In this document: one piece after another, positions 24,782-34,466 of the stretch | How the letters are laid out: every line of letters begins with the position of its first letter | Numbering within the stretch: the first letter of the stretch is position 1 | Source of the DNA: Methylobacterium tarhaniae | GTDB lineage: Bacteria > Pseudomonadota > Alphaproteobacteria > Rhizobiales > Beijerinckiaceae | NCBI RefSeq assembly: GCF_001043955.1 | Contig: NZ_LABZ01000025.1 | Location: forward strand, 88,472-152,471 | Direction of reading: 5' to 3' | DNA length: 64,000 nucleotides | Position numbers and translations under genes: made by a program | The notes under the pieces: generated by a model | Seen by the model: only the letters and a program-made list of their open reading frames with translations | Told to the model about the DNA's origin: nothing | Database searches by the model: none

Positions 24782-25615
24782 TCAGCTGGCAGTGAATGAG
24801 ACGCCCTCGATGCGCTCGGGCATCGGCGGCTGCTCGGCCTTCATCCACTTGTCGGTGATCTTCCTCAGCTCGCCGTTCGCCTTGATCTTGTCGATGAAGT
24901 CGTTGATGAACGCATTCATCTCCTTCTCGCCGAGCCGCGTGCAGGCACCGTTATAGATGCTCGTGAAGGTCAGCTTCTGCTCGAACACGCCGGGTTTCGC
25001 CTCGTCGAGGCGGCGGATGTAGAAGATGTTGCCGCCGACCGCCTGCGCCTGGCCGGAGACCACGGCCTGGATCGAGGCGGCGTCGCCGTCGAGCCGCAGG
25101 ATGTTGGTGCCGGGCGGGGCGTTGCGCGTCACCTCGGTGTCCTGGGCCGCGCCACGGGCCACCGCGATGGTGAGCTTGCCCATGTCGGCGTTCGTCTTCA
25201 CTGCGACGGTCTTGGGCGCGAGCAGCACGATCTGGTTGGCGACGTAGGGCTTGGAGAACTGCACCGCCTTGGCGCGGTCGGGGAACATCGCCATCGTAGC
25301 GAAGAGCACGTCGCAGCGGCCCGAGGTCAGGGCCGGGATGCGGTTCGCCACTTCGAGCGGCATGAACTGGACCGCCACGCCGAGTTCCTTGCCGAAGAGC
25401 TCGCCGATATCGGCATCGATGCCCTCCTGCTTGCCCGCGCTGCTGACATAGCCCCAGGGCGGGTTGTCGCCCTGGATGCCGATGATGACGCGGCCCCGCT
25501 TCTTGATCTGGTCGGGCGTGACGGCGAGCGCCCGGCCGGTCATCAGCGCCGGCAGGGCGAGCGCGGCGCCCGCTCCCGCGACGAGGCTGCGACGGCTGAT
25601 GCTGTGGCGTTCCAT
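24782..25615 (-). CDS. amino-acid ABC transporter substrate-binding protein
   Basis: A 277-residue periplasmic binding protein. The N-terminus [20 protein letters not shown] is a twin-arginine-like export signal. The mature part is a bilobed family 3 solute-binding fold ([19 protein letters not shown], then [17 protein letters not shown]), typical for polar amino acids or related organic acids. GGGGGAGG upstream supports the ATG. It lies between the permease genes and the ATPase gene. The ligand is not readable. Confidence 0.92.
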   Translation of the reverse strand: MERHSISRRSLVAGAGAALALPALMTGRALAVTPDQIKKRGRVIIGIQGDNPPWGYVSSAGKQEGIDADIGELFGKELGVAVQFMPLEVANRIPALTSGRCDVLFATMAMFPDRAKAVQFSKPYVANQIVLLAPKTVAVKTNADMGKLTIAVARGAAQDTEVTRNAPPGTNILRLDGDAASIQAVVSGQAQAVGGNIFYIRRLDEAKPGVFEQKLTFTSIYNGACTRLGEKEMNAFINDFIDKIKANGELRKITDKWMKAEQPPMPERIEGVSFTAS

Positions 25616-25651
25616 GATGTCCTCCCCCTTCTTGGTGTTCGAGATCCCGGC

Positions 25652-26293
25652 TCAGCGCGTCGGCGCTGCGAGGCGCCGCTCCATCCAGGAGCCGTAGAGC
25701 GACAAGGGCCAGCAGAGCGCGAAGTACATCGCCCCGACGATGCCGAAGACGAGCAGCGGCTTGAAGATCTGGTTCGACACCATGTTGCCGGCCCGCGCGA
25801 GCTCGGTGAAGCCGACGATCGAGGCGAGGGACGTGCCCTTGATGAGCTGGACCAGGAACCCGATCGTGGCCGGCAGCGAGACCCGCAGCGCCTGGGGCAG
25901 GATCACGTCCCGCATGCGCGAGACGTAGCCGAGGCTGAGCGCCCGGGCCGCCTCCATCTGCCCGCGCGGCACGGCCTCGATCCCGCCGCGCCAGATGTCA
26001 CCCAGATAGGCGCTGGCATGCAGCGTGAAGCCCAGAGCCACCGCCTCCCAGGGGGCGAGATCGAGCCCGACGAGGACGAGGCCGAAATAGACCACGAAGA
26101 GCTGCATCAGCAGCGGCGTGCCCTGGAACACGCTGACATAGGCCGCGGTCGCGCGCTCCAGCATCGGCCGCCCCGAGGTGCGGGCGAGCGCCACGGCGAG
26201 GCCGACGACACCGCCGCCGATGAATCCGATCGCCGAGAGCGCGATCGTCCACTTCATGCCCTCGAGCAGGAACAGAAATTCGGGCCAGCCCAT
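25652..26293 (-). CDS. amino-acid ABC transporter permease
   Basis: A 213-residue inner-membrane permease of the His/Glu/Gln family. TIALSAIGFIGGGVVGLAVA forms the first helix, and the EAA loop EAARALSLGYVSRMRDVILP contacts the ATPase. FQGTPLLMQLFVVYFGL is a family hallmark. It is the second permease gene of the operon, 9 bases from the other. Confidence 0.92.
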   Translation of the reverse strand: MGWPEFLFLLEGMKWTIALSAIGFIGGGVVGLAVALARTSGRPMLERATAAYVSVFQGTPLLMQLFVVYFGLVLVGLDLAPWEAVALGFTLHASAYLGDIWRGGIEAVPRGQMEAARALSLGYVSRMRDVILPQALRVSLPATIGFLVQLIKGTSLASIVGFTELARAGNMVSNQIFKPLLVFGIVGAMYFALCWPLSLYGSWMERRLAAPTR

Positions 26294-26302
26294 CGTCGCG
26301 CC

Positions 26303-26971
26303 CTACTTGACCGGGTAGCTGAAGTACCGACGTGAGACGAGCCCGAAGGCACGCATCATCAGCCAGGACATCAGGAAGTACAGGACCGTGATCGTGCCGT
26401 AGACCTCGAAGCTGCGAAAACTCTCGTTCTCGATCAGCTTGGCGACCGAGGTCAGCTCGTAGGCGGCGATCGCCGAGGCGATGCTGGTGGTCAGCGTCAG
26501 CATGACGAACTGGCCGGTCAGCGAGGGGTAGACGGCCCTGAGCGCCGGTCGCAGGACGATGAAGCGGAAGACGTCGCGCTTGTGCAGCCCGAGGGCGAAG
26601 CCGGCCTCGACTTGGCCCTTGTGGATCGACTGCACGCCGCCGCGGATGATCTCGATCGCGTAGGCGCCGCCGTTCAGCCCGAGCGCGATGATCGCGGTCG
26701 GCGTCGGCGCCAGGCGGATGCCGATCAGCGGCAGGGCGAAGAACACGAAGTAGATCTGGACTAGGAACGGCGTGTTCCGGATCAGCTCGACGAAGGCGAT
26801 CACGGCCCAGCGCAGCGGGCGCAGGGGCGACTCGCGCAGCACGACGCCGACGACGCCGATCACCAGGGCGATCACCATCCCCGAGACCGCGAGGACCAGC
26901 GTGCCGGCACAGCCCTTCAGGAGATCGGGCAGGCCCGTAACGACCGGCCCGAAATCGAGCGTGTAATTCAC
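26303..26971 (-). CDS. amino-acid ABC transporter permease
   Basis: A permease of about 222 residues paired with the neighbouring one. IRNTPFLVQIYFVFFALP is the family signature; the EAA loop reads VEAGFALGLHKRDVFRFIVL. The frame is open to 27061, but GGGGGAAG lies 7 bases before a GTG at 26971, and VNYTLDFGPVV is where the family N-terminus begins. It is the first gene of the operon and faces the GntR gene. Confidence 0.9.
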   Translation of the reverse strand: MNYTLDFGPVVTGLPDLLKGCAGTLVLAVSGMVIALVIGVVGVVLRESPLRPLRWAVIAFVELIRNTPFLVQIYFVFFALPLIGIRLAPTPTAIIALGLNGGAYAIEIIRGGVQSIHKGQVEAGFALGLHKRDVFRFIVLRPALRAVYPSLTGQFVMLTLTTSIASAIAAYELTSVAKLIENESFRSFEVYGTITVLYFLMSWLMMRAFGLVSRRYFSYPVK

Positions 26972-27071
26972 GTGGTCGCTTCCCCCGGTGCGGCGCGCCC
27001 GGTGGGCCTCGCCGCGTCCTGGAGCATCCTGGCTGCTTCCAGCCGGCGCTCCCATGATCAAAGGATTACGG

Positions 27072-27086
27072 TATCATCCAACGATA
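27072..27086. promoter_or_regulatory. candidate GntR operator
   Basis: TATC-n7-GATA lies about 50 bases before the GntR start and 100 before the transporter operon, in the AT-rich divergent gap. FCD-type GntR proteins bind short imperfect dyads of this size. Position is the main argument. Confidence 0.35.
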
Positions 27087-27138
27087 AGCAATCCCTCATA
27101 CGTTGCGCGGCGCGTCCCGTGGTGCCAAAGAGGTCGTC

Positions 27139-27927
27139 ATGGCTGCTCCCTCAGACAACGCTGCCGGGATTGCCGGCGCACCCGGCGGCGAGACGGTCGG
27201 CGACGTCGTCCACGCCCGGATCCGGTCCGACATCCTGTTCGGCCAGCTCGCGCCGGGCGAGCGGCTGCGGCTCGACGAGGCGAGCCGGCGCTACGGCGTC
27301 AGCATCGGCACGATGCGCGAGCTCCTGAACCGCCTCGCCTCCGAGGGGCTTGTCGTGGCGGAGGCGCAGCGCGGCTTCGAGGTCGCGCCGGCCTCGGCGA
27401 CCGAGTTCCGGGAGATCGCGGCCCTGCGCCTGCTCCTCGAGGGGCACGCGCTCGCCCTCTCCTTCGCGGCGGGCGACCTCGACTGGGAGGCCCGGGTCGT
27501 CGCCGCCCACCACAAGCTCGCGGTCACCGAGCACCGCATGCTCGCGAAGACCGACGCCGATCCGACCCTGGTCCGGCAATGCGACCGCGCCTTCCACCAG
27601 GCACTGACCTCGGCCTGCGGCTCGCGCGTGCTGATGGAGACCATCAGTTCCATCCACGACCGCTACCTGCGCTACCTGTCGCTCGCGGCCATCTTCCGCG
27701 GCGACCGGTCGATCCAGGAGCACGCCGACCTGCTCGCCTGCGCGCTGGCCCGCGACGCCGGGCGGGCGGCCCGGATCCTGAAGGTCCACATCGACAGCTG
27801 CCTGGACTACGCCCTGGCCGACGGGCCGCCGGCCTGGGCGTCCGGACCCGCCGTGCCTGACCAGGCACCCCCGGCACGGGATGTAGCCCCGCGCATGAAA
27901 TCCGTCCGGACAACGCGACGCCGTTGA
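27139..27927 (+). CDS. GntR family regulator, FCD type
   Basis: A 262-residue GntR regulator. The winged helix covers residues about 15-80 (VVHARIRSDILFGQLAPGER, with YGVSIGTMRELLNRLASEGLV as recognition helix). An all-helical FCD effector domain follows (about 95-225), with FREIAALRLLLEGHAL and the metal-ligand-like His residues in FHQAL and HADLL. AAAGAGG upstream decides the ATG at 27139. Divergent from the transporter operon, it probably represses it until an organic acid or amino-acid ligand binds. Confidence 0.92.
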   Translation: MAAPSDNAAGIAGAPGGETVGDVVHARIRSDILFGQLAPGERLRLDEASRRYGVSIGTMRELLNRLASEGLVVAEAQRGFEVAPASATEFREIAALRLLLEGHALALSFAAGDLDWEARVVAAHHKLAVTEHRMLAKTDADPTLVRQCDRAFHQALTSACGSRVLMETISSIHDRYLRYLSLAAIFRGDRSIQEHADLLACALARDAGRAARILKVHIDSCLDYALADGPPAWASGPAVPDQAPPARDVAPRMKSVRTTRRR

Positions 27928-28062
27928 TCGCCGCGGACGCAGCCGTCGATCAGGTCTCGAAACGGGCGGGACGGGCGCTCGCGACGTCCGGCGCCGGACT
28001 CTCCGAGGAGTCGGGCCGAGACGGGCAAGGGCAACGATGTCCGCCGTCTCGCTCCGGCGATG

Positions 28063-28866
28063 TCAGGCCATGTTGCCCCAGGTGCCGCGATCATCCGGCT
28101 TGAGCAGCGGCGACGCGCTCCCGATGAGCGCGAGTTCGTTCGCCATTTTCAGCAGGTTGGGGCCGAGTCGAAGCATCCGTTCCTCGGTGAAGCGGGAGGA
28201 TGGACCGGCGACGATCAGGGCACCCGCCGCAGGCTCGCCCTTCCGCCTGATCACCGCGGCCATCGAGTTCATGCCGGGAGCGTACATGTTCTGGATCAGG
28301 CTGAAGCCCCGCTTCCGATGCCCCTGCAGCATCGCGAGGAGTGCCTCCACGGTGACCGGCGCGTTCGGCCCGTAGCTCGAAGGATCGCCCAAGCCTTGGC
28401 GAACCACGATTTCGGTCGCCTGTTGGTCGCTCAGGGTTGCGAGCCATGCGTGGCCCGCCGCGCTGCATGAGAGTCTCAAGTCGATCCCCATATCGGGATC
28501 GTAGAGCAGGCCGACTTTCGCTCCCACCGCTTTCGCGACCAAAGTCAGCCTGGTGCCATCGAGGATGGCGAGACGAACGAGCTCCTCGGTTTCTCTGGCC
28601 AGCCTGTTCATGACCGGCTGCGCGATGTCGATGATGCCGGACTTGCTCAGGAAGCTCATGCCCATCGACGAGAGCTTCGTGGTGAGCGCGTAATCCCCGC
28701 GCTGAAGCGGGCGCACGTACCCGTATTTCACCAGCTCGTTCAGGGTGCGATGGCACCCGCTGCGGATCTGGTTGAGCTCGGTCGCGATCGACACGAGCGG
28801 CGCGCCGTGCGGACGGGCTGCCAAGTACTCCAAGATGGCCAGCGCCTTCTCCATCGATCCACTCAT
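28063..28866 (-). CDS. IclR family transcriptional regulator
   Basis: A 267-residue IclR regulator. MSGSMEKALAILEYLAARPH starts the winged helix; the GAF-like effector domain follows from about residue 75 (LSSMGMSFLSKSGIIDIAQP, then GAKVGLLYDPDMGIDLRLSC). It is divergent from a TRAP solute-binding gene, and a perfect palindrome lies 21 bases in front of its start, so autoregulation and control of the transporter gene are likely. Confidence 0.92.
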   Translation of the reverse strand: MSGSMEKALAILEYLAARPHGAPLVSIATELNQIRSGCHRTLNELVKYGYVRPLQRGDYALTTKLSSMGMSFLSKSGIIDIAQPVMNRLARETEELVRLAILDGTRLTLVAKAVGAKVGLLYDPDMGIDLRLSCSAAGHAWLATLSDQQATEIVVRQGLGDPSSYGPNAPVTVEALLAMLQGHRKRGFSLIQNMYAPGMNSMAAVIRRKGEPAAGALIVAGPSSRFTEERMLRLGPNLLKMANELALIGSASPLLKPDDRGTWGNMA

Positions 28867-28887
28867 CTCGGCAACCCGTCGAAACAG

Positions 28888-28904
28888 CTTTCAAAATTTG
28901 AAAG
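28888..28904. promoter_or_regulatory. IclR operator-like palindrome
   Basis: CTTTCAAAATTTGAAAG is a perfect 8-bp inverted repeat around one central base, in an AT-rich patch between the divergent IclR and solute-binding genes. IclR proteins commonly bind such GAAA/TTTC dyads. Confidence 0.65.
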
Positions 28905-28999
28905 ATAGTCAAAAAAACTTGCTGCGTCGATCCGCGGCCCGTACCAAACGACGGCTCAGATCGCGGGCAGCGACAGCTCGACATGGGAGGACGACGACG

Positions 29000-30022
29000 A
29001 TGGCGACGAGCTTCATTCGGCGCAGAGATGTGCTGACCGCGATCGCGACCGTGCCGCTGGTTGCCGTACCGTTCATCCGCCGCGCTGCGGCAGCGGAGTT
29101 CAGCCTCAAGATCGCGCACCCGCTGGCCGTGGCGCATCCGACGAATACCCGCCTGCTCGAGGCCGCCGACAAGATCAACAAGGACACCGACGGGCGGGTC
29201 GAGCTGCGGATCTTCCCCAACGGCCAGCTGGGTGGCGAGGCGGACACGCTCAGCCAGCTCCGATCCGGCGCGGTCGAGGGTTACGTCATCGGCGGTCTCG
29301 TCGTGTCGACGGTCGTGCCCGCGGCGGCCCTGGACGGAACCGGGTTCGCCTTCAGCGATGCATCCAAGGTCTGGCCGGCCATGGACGGCAAGCTCGGCGC
29401 TCATATCCGTGATGCTTTCGCGAAGAGCAATCTGTACGCCACTCGCACGTCCTGGGATCTCGGCTTTCGGGAGATCACCACATCGGTGAAGCCCATCAGG
29501 ACGGTCTCGGACCTGGCCGGCCTGAAGATCCGCGTACCCAGCGCGGCCGCCTACACGAGCCTGTTCAGGGCGCTCGATGCCGCGCCGACCAGCGTGCAGT
29601 TCACCGACGTTTATCCGGCCTTGCAAACCAGGATCGTCGATGCGCAGGAGAACCCGCTCAGCCTGATCGTGACCTCTCGCTTTCATGAGGTCCAGAAATT
29701 CTGCTCCTTGACCAATCACATCTGGCAAGGCAACTGGGTCCTGTTCAACGGTCGCGCCTGGAAGGGCATCCCGGAAAAACTTCAGGCCATCGTCGAGGAT
29801 CGGCTGAACGAGGCAGGGCGGGCGCAGCGCAGCGATCTCGCCGGCCTGGAACAGAGCTACCGCGACACCATGATCAAGAGCGGAATCGTCTTCAACGACG
29901 TCGATGCCGACTCGTTTCGAGCGAAACTCAAATCTGCCGGCTACTACACCGACATGCGTCGCAAGTTCGGCGACCAGGCCTTCGACATTCTGGCAGAAGC
30001 GACTGGCACGTCTCTCGGGTGA
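29000..30022 (+). CDS. TRAP transporter solute-binding protein (DctP family)
   Basis: A 340-residue periplasmic binding protein. FIRRRDVLTAIATVPLVAVP is a Tat-type signal. The mature protein has the DctP pattern: HPLAVAHPTNTRLLEAADKI near the N-terminus, then LKIRVPSAAAYTSLFRALDA with the substrate-binding Arg, and ENPLSLIVTSRFHEVQKFC. GGGAGG upstream decides the ATG at 29000. No DctQ/DctM membrane genes follow, so it is an orphan that must work with membrane parts encoded elsewhere. Probable ligand: an organic acid. Confidence 0.92.
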   Translation: MATSFIRRRDVLTAIATVPLVAVPFIRRAAAAEFSLKIAHPLAVAHPTNTRLLEAADKINKDTDGRVELRIFPNGQLGGEADTLSQLRSGAVEGYVIGGLVVSTVVPAAALDGTGFAFSDASKVWPAMDGKLGAHIRDAFAKSNLYATRTSWDLGFREITTSVKPIRTVSDLAGLKIRVPSAAAYTSLFRALDAAPTSVQFTDVYPALQTRIVDAQENPLSLIVTSRFHEVQKFCSLTNHIWQGNWVLFNGRAWKGIPEKLQAIVEDRLNEAGRAQRSDLAGLEQSYRDTMIKSGIVFNDVDADSFRAKLKSAGYYTDMRRKFGDQAFDILAEATGTSLG

Positions 30023-30142
30023 GTCGCCGTATCGTCCATGGACGCCCTGCCGGTGCGGAACTCATGCCGCCGAGAAGGGGCGGGCTGCTGAGTGCATCAT
30101 GCGGCGCAGCCGTCCGGTCTCACGTGAAGCCAAGAGGTCATC

Positions 30143-30829
30143 ATGTCTCTATTGGGCCGGGCAGCGGTCGCGATGTGGTGGAGCATCGAGCCGGAGATGC
30201 GCGCGGAGTTCGGCGACTGGCACTCTCACGAGCACTTTCCCGAACGGCTGAACATTCCCGGCTTCCTGCGCGGGTCGCGCTGGGCGAGCACGCTCGACAC
30301 CAGCGGTTACTTCGTTCTCTACGAACTCGATGCCTACGAGACGCTCACATCGACCGGGTATCTGGACCGGCTCAACGCGCCGACCCCGTGGTCCACGAAG
30401 ATGATGCCCCATCACCTGGGAATGGTGCGCAGCCAGTGCCGTGTCGAGGCGAGCTTCGGGGGCGGCCTGGCGAACGCTCTCGCGACGGTACGGCTGTCGC
30501 CGGACGATCGGCACAGATCGGCCTTGCGAGAGCGCATCGTCGGCACCCTCGCGGAGATCGCTCCCAAGCCGGGCCTGACCGGCGCGCATCTCCTGATCAC
30601 GCAGACCCCGCCGACGAGCGCACCGACGAGAGAGCAGGAAATTCGCGGTGCCGACGGCACGGCCGACTGGGTCGTGCTCCTCTCGGGCTACGATTCCCGC
30701 ATCGTACAGGATACCGTGCAGCAACTCGCGACCGATACGCTCGATGGCGCGTGTGATGGCAGTGACATCATCGTCGGGCGATACGAATTATCGTTCTGCA
30801 TGACTGCCGCGGATGTTGCGCGATCATAG
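30143..30829 (+). CDS. dimeric alpha/beta-barrel domain protein
   Basis: I do not recognise a named family with certainty. The 228-residue protein has WHSHEHFPERLNIPGFLRGS, followed by RWAS and GYFVLYELDAYETLTS, the pattern of small ferredoxin-like (EthD/NIPSNAP-type) barrels, possibly twice (residues 10-100 and 115-225). AAGAGG precedes the ATG. It follows the TRAP binding protein on the same strand with a 120-base gap and may belong to the same catabolic unit under IclR control. Confidence 0.65.
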   Translation: MSLLGRAAVAMWWSIEPEMRAEFGDWHSHEHFPERLNIPGFLRGSRWASTLDTSGYFVLYELDAYETLTSTGYLDRLNAPTPWSTKMMPHHLGMVRSQCRVEASFGGGLANALATVRLSPDDRHRSALRERIVGTLAEIAPKPGLTGAHLLITQTPPTSAPTREQEIRGADGTADWVVLLSGYDSRIVQDTVQQLATDTLDGACDGSDIIVGRYELSFCMTAADVARS

Positions 30830-30910
30830 GCCGGCTCGCGTGACGACCACAGGGCGACGGATGCCGAGGGCTCCGCAAGCGAACCGAGCGCCCGTGGATC
30901 ACTGGGTGCA

Positions 30911-31927
30911 TCAGCGCTCGGTCGCGAGTTCGGGCGAGAGACGATTGATGACACCGTAGTTCACCGCGGTCCAGAATTCCGACATGTCAGGATCGGCGAA
31001 CTCGATCTCCGCCGCCTCGATGGCAGCGTGGTCGGCGCTGACGAGGTAGTCCTCGACGTCGTTCAGCGAGGCGAAGGACAGGACCGAGATGCCGTCGATC
31101 TTCGAGCCCTCCGGGTCCTCCTGCGTCGAGCCGAACGGGTGCAGCTGGGCGTAGCGCCGGACGTAATCCGCCGTCGCCGCCTTCCTGGCCACGAAGTCGG
31201 CATGCTCCTTGAGCCAGCGCGCCTGAAACGCCTCGCGCGAGAGCCCCGCCCGGCGGCGGTGGATCTTCACCAGGCTGACCGGGTCACGATGCCGCGCGCT
31301 CGGGATGACGATGTATTCGCGTGCGACCTCGCGCGTGACCATCCGGAACGCGGTGTGCTCGTCCGCGATGATACGTTGTGCGTACTGCTCCTGCCCGAGC
31401 ACCGCCTCGACGTCTTCCTCGGAGCCGTAGGCGATGTAGGCGAACCCGTCCCAGCCCGGGCGCCGGTAGGCCGGGACGCGGGCGGCCGGGTCGGCCACCA
31501 GCTTGCCGTCCGCATCGACCATGGCCCGGTAGGGCGGCCTGAACGCCGATGAGGCCCCCGAGGCGATCCGGTGCACTTGGTCGTAGCGCAACACCTTGTC
31601 GTTCCGGGCGCCCGGTTCCTCGTAGGCGAATTTCGGCCCATGCACCTTGCGCCAGTACTCGTCCCAATGCTCGAAGGCACGGTTCCTGTCCGACTCCAGG
31701 GCAATTGCGCCCGGGTGCCGGTCCGGATGGGCGACCTCGTGGCCCGCGCGGTCGACGCCGGAATCGGCGTCGTGCGGGCGCTCGTTCTCGGGCGTCGCAT
31801 CGCTGCGCGAGACGAAGGTCGGCGTCACGATCAGAGGCTTGGTGGTCGAGCCGACGACCCGCCCGTGCGGCGGGCGCTGCAGCAGGTCCGAGCCGGCGAG
31901 GTCGGGTGCGACGGTCTGGTTGGTCAT
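30911..31927 (-). CDS. EthD domain protein
   Basis: A 338-residue protein with two EthD-like ferredoxin folds. The first holds EHWDEYWRKVHGPKFAYEEP (about residues 86-105) and a YIAYGSEEDVEAVL strand-helix unit. The second holds SREAFQARWLKEHADFV and VLSFASLNDVEDYLVS. EthD proteins assist in ether or polyketide-like compound degradation, but the biochemical role here is unknown. The first 60 residues look disordered. It lies downstream of the PRISE-type reductase gene on the same strand, so the two probably form a unit. Confidence 0.78.
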   Translation of the reverse strand: MTNQTVAPDLAGSDLLQRPPHGRVVGSTTKPLIVTPTFVSRSDATPENERPHDADSGVDRAGHEVAHPDRHPGAIALESDRNRAFEHWDEYWRKVHGPKFAYEEPGARNDKVLRYDQVHRIASGASSAFRPPYRAMVDADGKLVADPAARVPAYRRPGWDGFAYIAYGSEEDVEAVLGQEQYAQRIIADEHTAFRMVTREVAREYIVIPSARHRDPVSLVKIHRRRAGLSREAFQARWLKEHADFVARKAATADYVRRYAQLHPFGSTQEDPEGSKIDGISVLSFASLNDVEDYLVSADHAAIEAAEIEFADPDMSEFWTAVNYGVINRLSPELATER

Positions 31928-31969
31928 GCGAGCTCCTTCGAGGGGGACGAGGGCTTCGACGGGATGGGT

Positions 31970-33034
31970 TCACGGGATGACGCGTGAGGCCCTGAGGCGT
32001 TCGAACAGGTCGAAGAAGGAATCGTCGGTCGCCTGGTAGTCGAGGAAGCCGAGGCGGCGGCTCTTTCCCATATCAGTCACCACCTCGATGGGCCGGCCGA
32101 GGTCCGCGTCCGTGTGCCAGGCCGAGGCGAGGCGGCCGAGATCGGGTTCGACCAGCCCGTGCCGAGCCGCGATCTCGGCCCAGAGCGGAGCATCGTCGGC
32201 CATCTGCGCCTGCAGCGGCCGGACCGTGCCGTCGAAAGGCGCGGGCTCCAGGCCGAACCAAACCGCGATGCGGCCCCACATCCAGCTCCAGCGAAACACG
32301 TCGCCGTTGACGATATTGAACGCCTCGTTGCGTGCGGCCGGCGTCGTGGCGGCCCAGGCGAGATGGCAGGCGAGCTGCCGGGCATCCGTTATGTCGGTCA
32401 GCCCGTTCCACTGCGCGGGGGAGCCGGGGAAGCGGAACGGGCGGCCGGTCTCGCGGCAGAGCGTGGCGTAGACCGCGAGCGTCACGCCCATGTTCATGGC
32501 GTTGCCGAGAGCGTAGCCGATGACGGTGTGCGGCCGGTGCACGCTCCAGCTAAAGCCGTCCCGCCCCGCGGCAGCGAAGACCTCGTCCTCCTGGGCGTAG
32601 TAGAAGTTCTCGATAGGCAGCCGTCCCTGCTCCTCCCGGAACGGGGTCTCGGGCAAATTACCCTTGCCGTAGGCCTCGAACGGCCCGAGGTAGTGCTTCA
32701 GGCCGGTAACCAGCGCGACGTGGCGCACGCTGCCTGCCAGCCGCAAGCCGTCGAGGAGGTTGCGGACCATCGCGGCATTGACCCGGATGTTCTCGGCCTC
32801 GGTCTCCTGGCGCAGCCAGGTGGTGATGAAGACGTGCGTCGGCGCCCGTGCGGCGAGCGCCTGCCGCAGGCTCCCGGCGTCGAGCAGGTCGGCCGCGACG
32901 GGCTCGACCCCGGCAAGGTCGGCAGGCGGACGCCGCGCGAGGCCTTGCACCGTCCAACCTCCTTTGACGAGGTGCCGGGCCAGGTTGTTGCCGACGATGC
33001 CGCTCACGCCGGCGATCAGTGCCGTTCCGTTCAT
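31970..33034 (-). CDS. PRISE-type NAD(P)-dependent enone reductase (extended SDR)
   Basis: A 354-residue extended SDR. ALIAGVSGIVGNNLARHL is the nucleotide loop. The segment ENFYYAQEDEVF matches the NFYYxxED signature of progesterone 5-beta-reductase/iridoid-synthase (PRISE) proteins, and TGLKHYLGPFEAYG carries the catalytic Lys. These enzymes reduce activated C=C bonds of enones. GGAGAG upstream of the ATG ending at 33034 decides the start. It is divergent from an HxlR regulator gene and upstream of the EthD gene. The natural substrate is unknown. Confidence 0.9.
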   Translation of the reverse strand: MNGTALIAGVSGIVGNNLARHLVKGGWTVQGLARRPPADLAGVEPVAADLLDAGSLRQALAARAPTHVFITTWLRQETEAENIRVNAAMVRNLLDGLRLAGSVRHVALVTGLKHYLGPFEAYGKGNLPETPFREEQGRLPIENFYYAQEDEVFAAAGRDGFSWSVHRPHTVIGYALGNAMNMGVTLAVYATLCRETGRPFRFPGSPAQWNGLTDITDARQLACHLAWAATTPAARNEAFNIVNGDVFRWSWMWGRIAVWFGLEPAPFDGTVRPLQAQMADDAPLWAEIAARHGLVEPDLGRLASAWHTDADLGRPIEVVTDMGKSRRLGFLDYQATDDSFFDLFERLRASRVIP

Positions 33035-33130
33035 GATACTCTCCGAACTGGTTCGCTCGGAGCTAGCCACGCTCAAAGCCCGCCGCTAGACGGCACCGTT
33101 TGGGATCATAGGCACCATGAGGTAACCACC

Positions 33131-33514
33131 ATGAAGCCGGGCAGCGCGGACGAGGACTGGCGCGAGGATTGTGCGCCACGACGGGTGCTGGAGCTGTTCG
33201 CGACCAAGTGGACGAGCATGGTCCTGCACACGCTGCATGCGCGCCACGGTGGTCGGGCGCGGACGGGCATGCTCCACCGGAGCCTGCCCGGCATCTCCAA
33301 GAAGATGCTCACCCAGACCCTGCGCGAGATGGAGAGCAGCGGTCTCCTGACCCGGCACGTGGCCGGCACGGTTCCGCCGGCGGTCGAGTACCGCCTCACT
33401 GCGCTTGGGACCCGCTTCGTCGAGCCGGTCGAGCTTCTCTACGCTTGGGGTCGAGCGAACGCGGACGCGCTCGACGGCCTCGAAGCCCGGCCGACGTCCC
33501 GCCGACAGGCCTGA
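33131..33514 (+). CDS. HxlR family transcriptional regulator
   Basis: A 127-residue HxlR winged-helix protein. It has the single conserved Cys near the N-terminus (DWREDCAPRRVLELFATKWT, Cys14), often a sensor of quinones, aldehydes or hypochlorite. PGISKKMLTQTLREMESSGL is the recognition part, and VEYRLTALG the wing. It faces the PRISE reductase gene with 96 bases between, so it should repress or activate that gene in response to an electrophile. Confidence 0.92.
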   Translation: MKPGSADEDWREDCAPRRVLELFATKWTSMVLHTLHARHGGRARTGMLHRSLPGISKKMLTQTLREMESSGLLTRHVAGTVPPAVEYRLTALGTRFVEPVELLYAWGRANADALDGLEARPTSRRQA

Positions 33515-34466
33515 CGGCATGTCCGACGGGCGTCCATCTAGAGCCGGCCCAGGATGTCTGACATCGGCTTTGAGACCTGCAGCAGACCTTGGAAAGCATG
33601 ATGTCGGGAATCCGCTAAGGGTCAGCAGCGTGGATTGCACGAACACAGTCGGAACGTCCGAGTAGGAATGGAAGCCGCTCCTGGAGCAGCCAGGTTGATT
33701 GAATTCAGACCGCAAATCTTGCAAGATTGAGCCGGGCCCGGCGGACAACCAAGCCAGTATTCGCGCGAGGCGATATCCCGCTCTGCTCCCGACGCTTCGG
33801 CCATAACGCTCGTCGCACTTCATCTAGTTCGTGCTCCTGAGGACGGTCGCGACTTCTGCCTGTGGGTGGTGGTCCGCCACCCGCGGCGGTGTTGACCGTT
33901 CGCCGTATCCTGCTCGCGTTTGTGCCTGGCTTGCCGGCCCTAGCCTCGACGTACGGTTGGCTGCGGCTTGTGTGCTCCGCGAGCAGAGACGGAGCGGGTG
34001 AACTGTCGTTACGTCTATTCCCCTCGTCACAATGGATGAGCTATAAACAGTGCTAAATAGAGGTATGGATCACATGATCCTGCTCGTGATGCACATAGAA
34101 ACCGGGTCCGATCCCCGGGGCTTGTGGCGGCTCCGAACAGTCCACCGTCTCGTCGGCCTATCCAGAGAGGTCGGGGTGTCTGGCGTAGTCATCATGAGAA
34201 GGTCCGAAGGGACCGAGATGCTGGCAAATGACCAGCGCGTCACCCCCGAGTTCCCCGATAGGCTGGGGGTGGCCGCCGCCGTATCGACCTCTCCGGTCGA
34301 GTGAACGAGCACGTAACAGGGCAACACGTACGGCCTGTCCTGACCGCAAGGTGTGCTGCATGGCGGCGTCTCTTGGTCGAAACAGCGCCACCCTACCCGT
34401 CACGCCCTCTTCGTCACCCTCGCCCCGAGCGCTCCACCGCGCCGACCAAAATGGCCAAAGTTGAGC
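33515..34466. other. gene-poor stretch
   Basis: No firm gene in 950 bases. A frame at about 34074-34304 (plus; starting MILLVMHIETGSD) has AGAGG ten bases upstream and could code a 76-residue protein, but it matches nothing I know. The stretch ends at an integrase relic, so it is probably old insertion-prone DNA. Confidence 0.35.
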
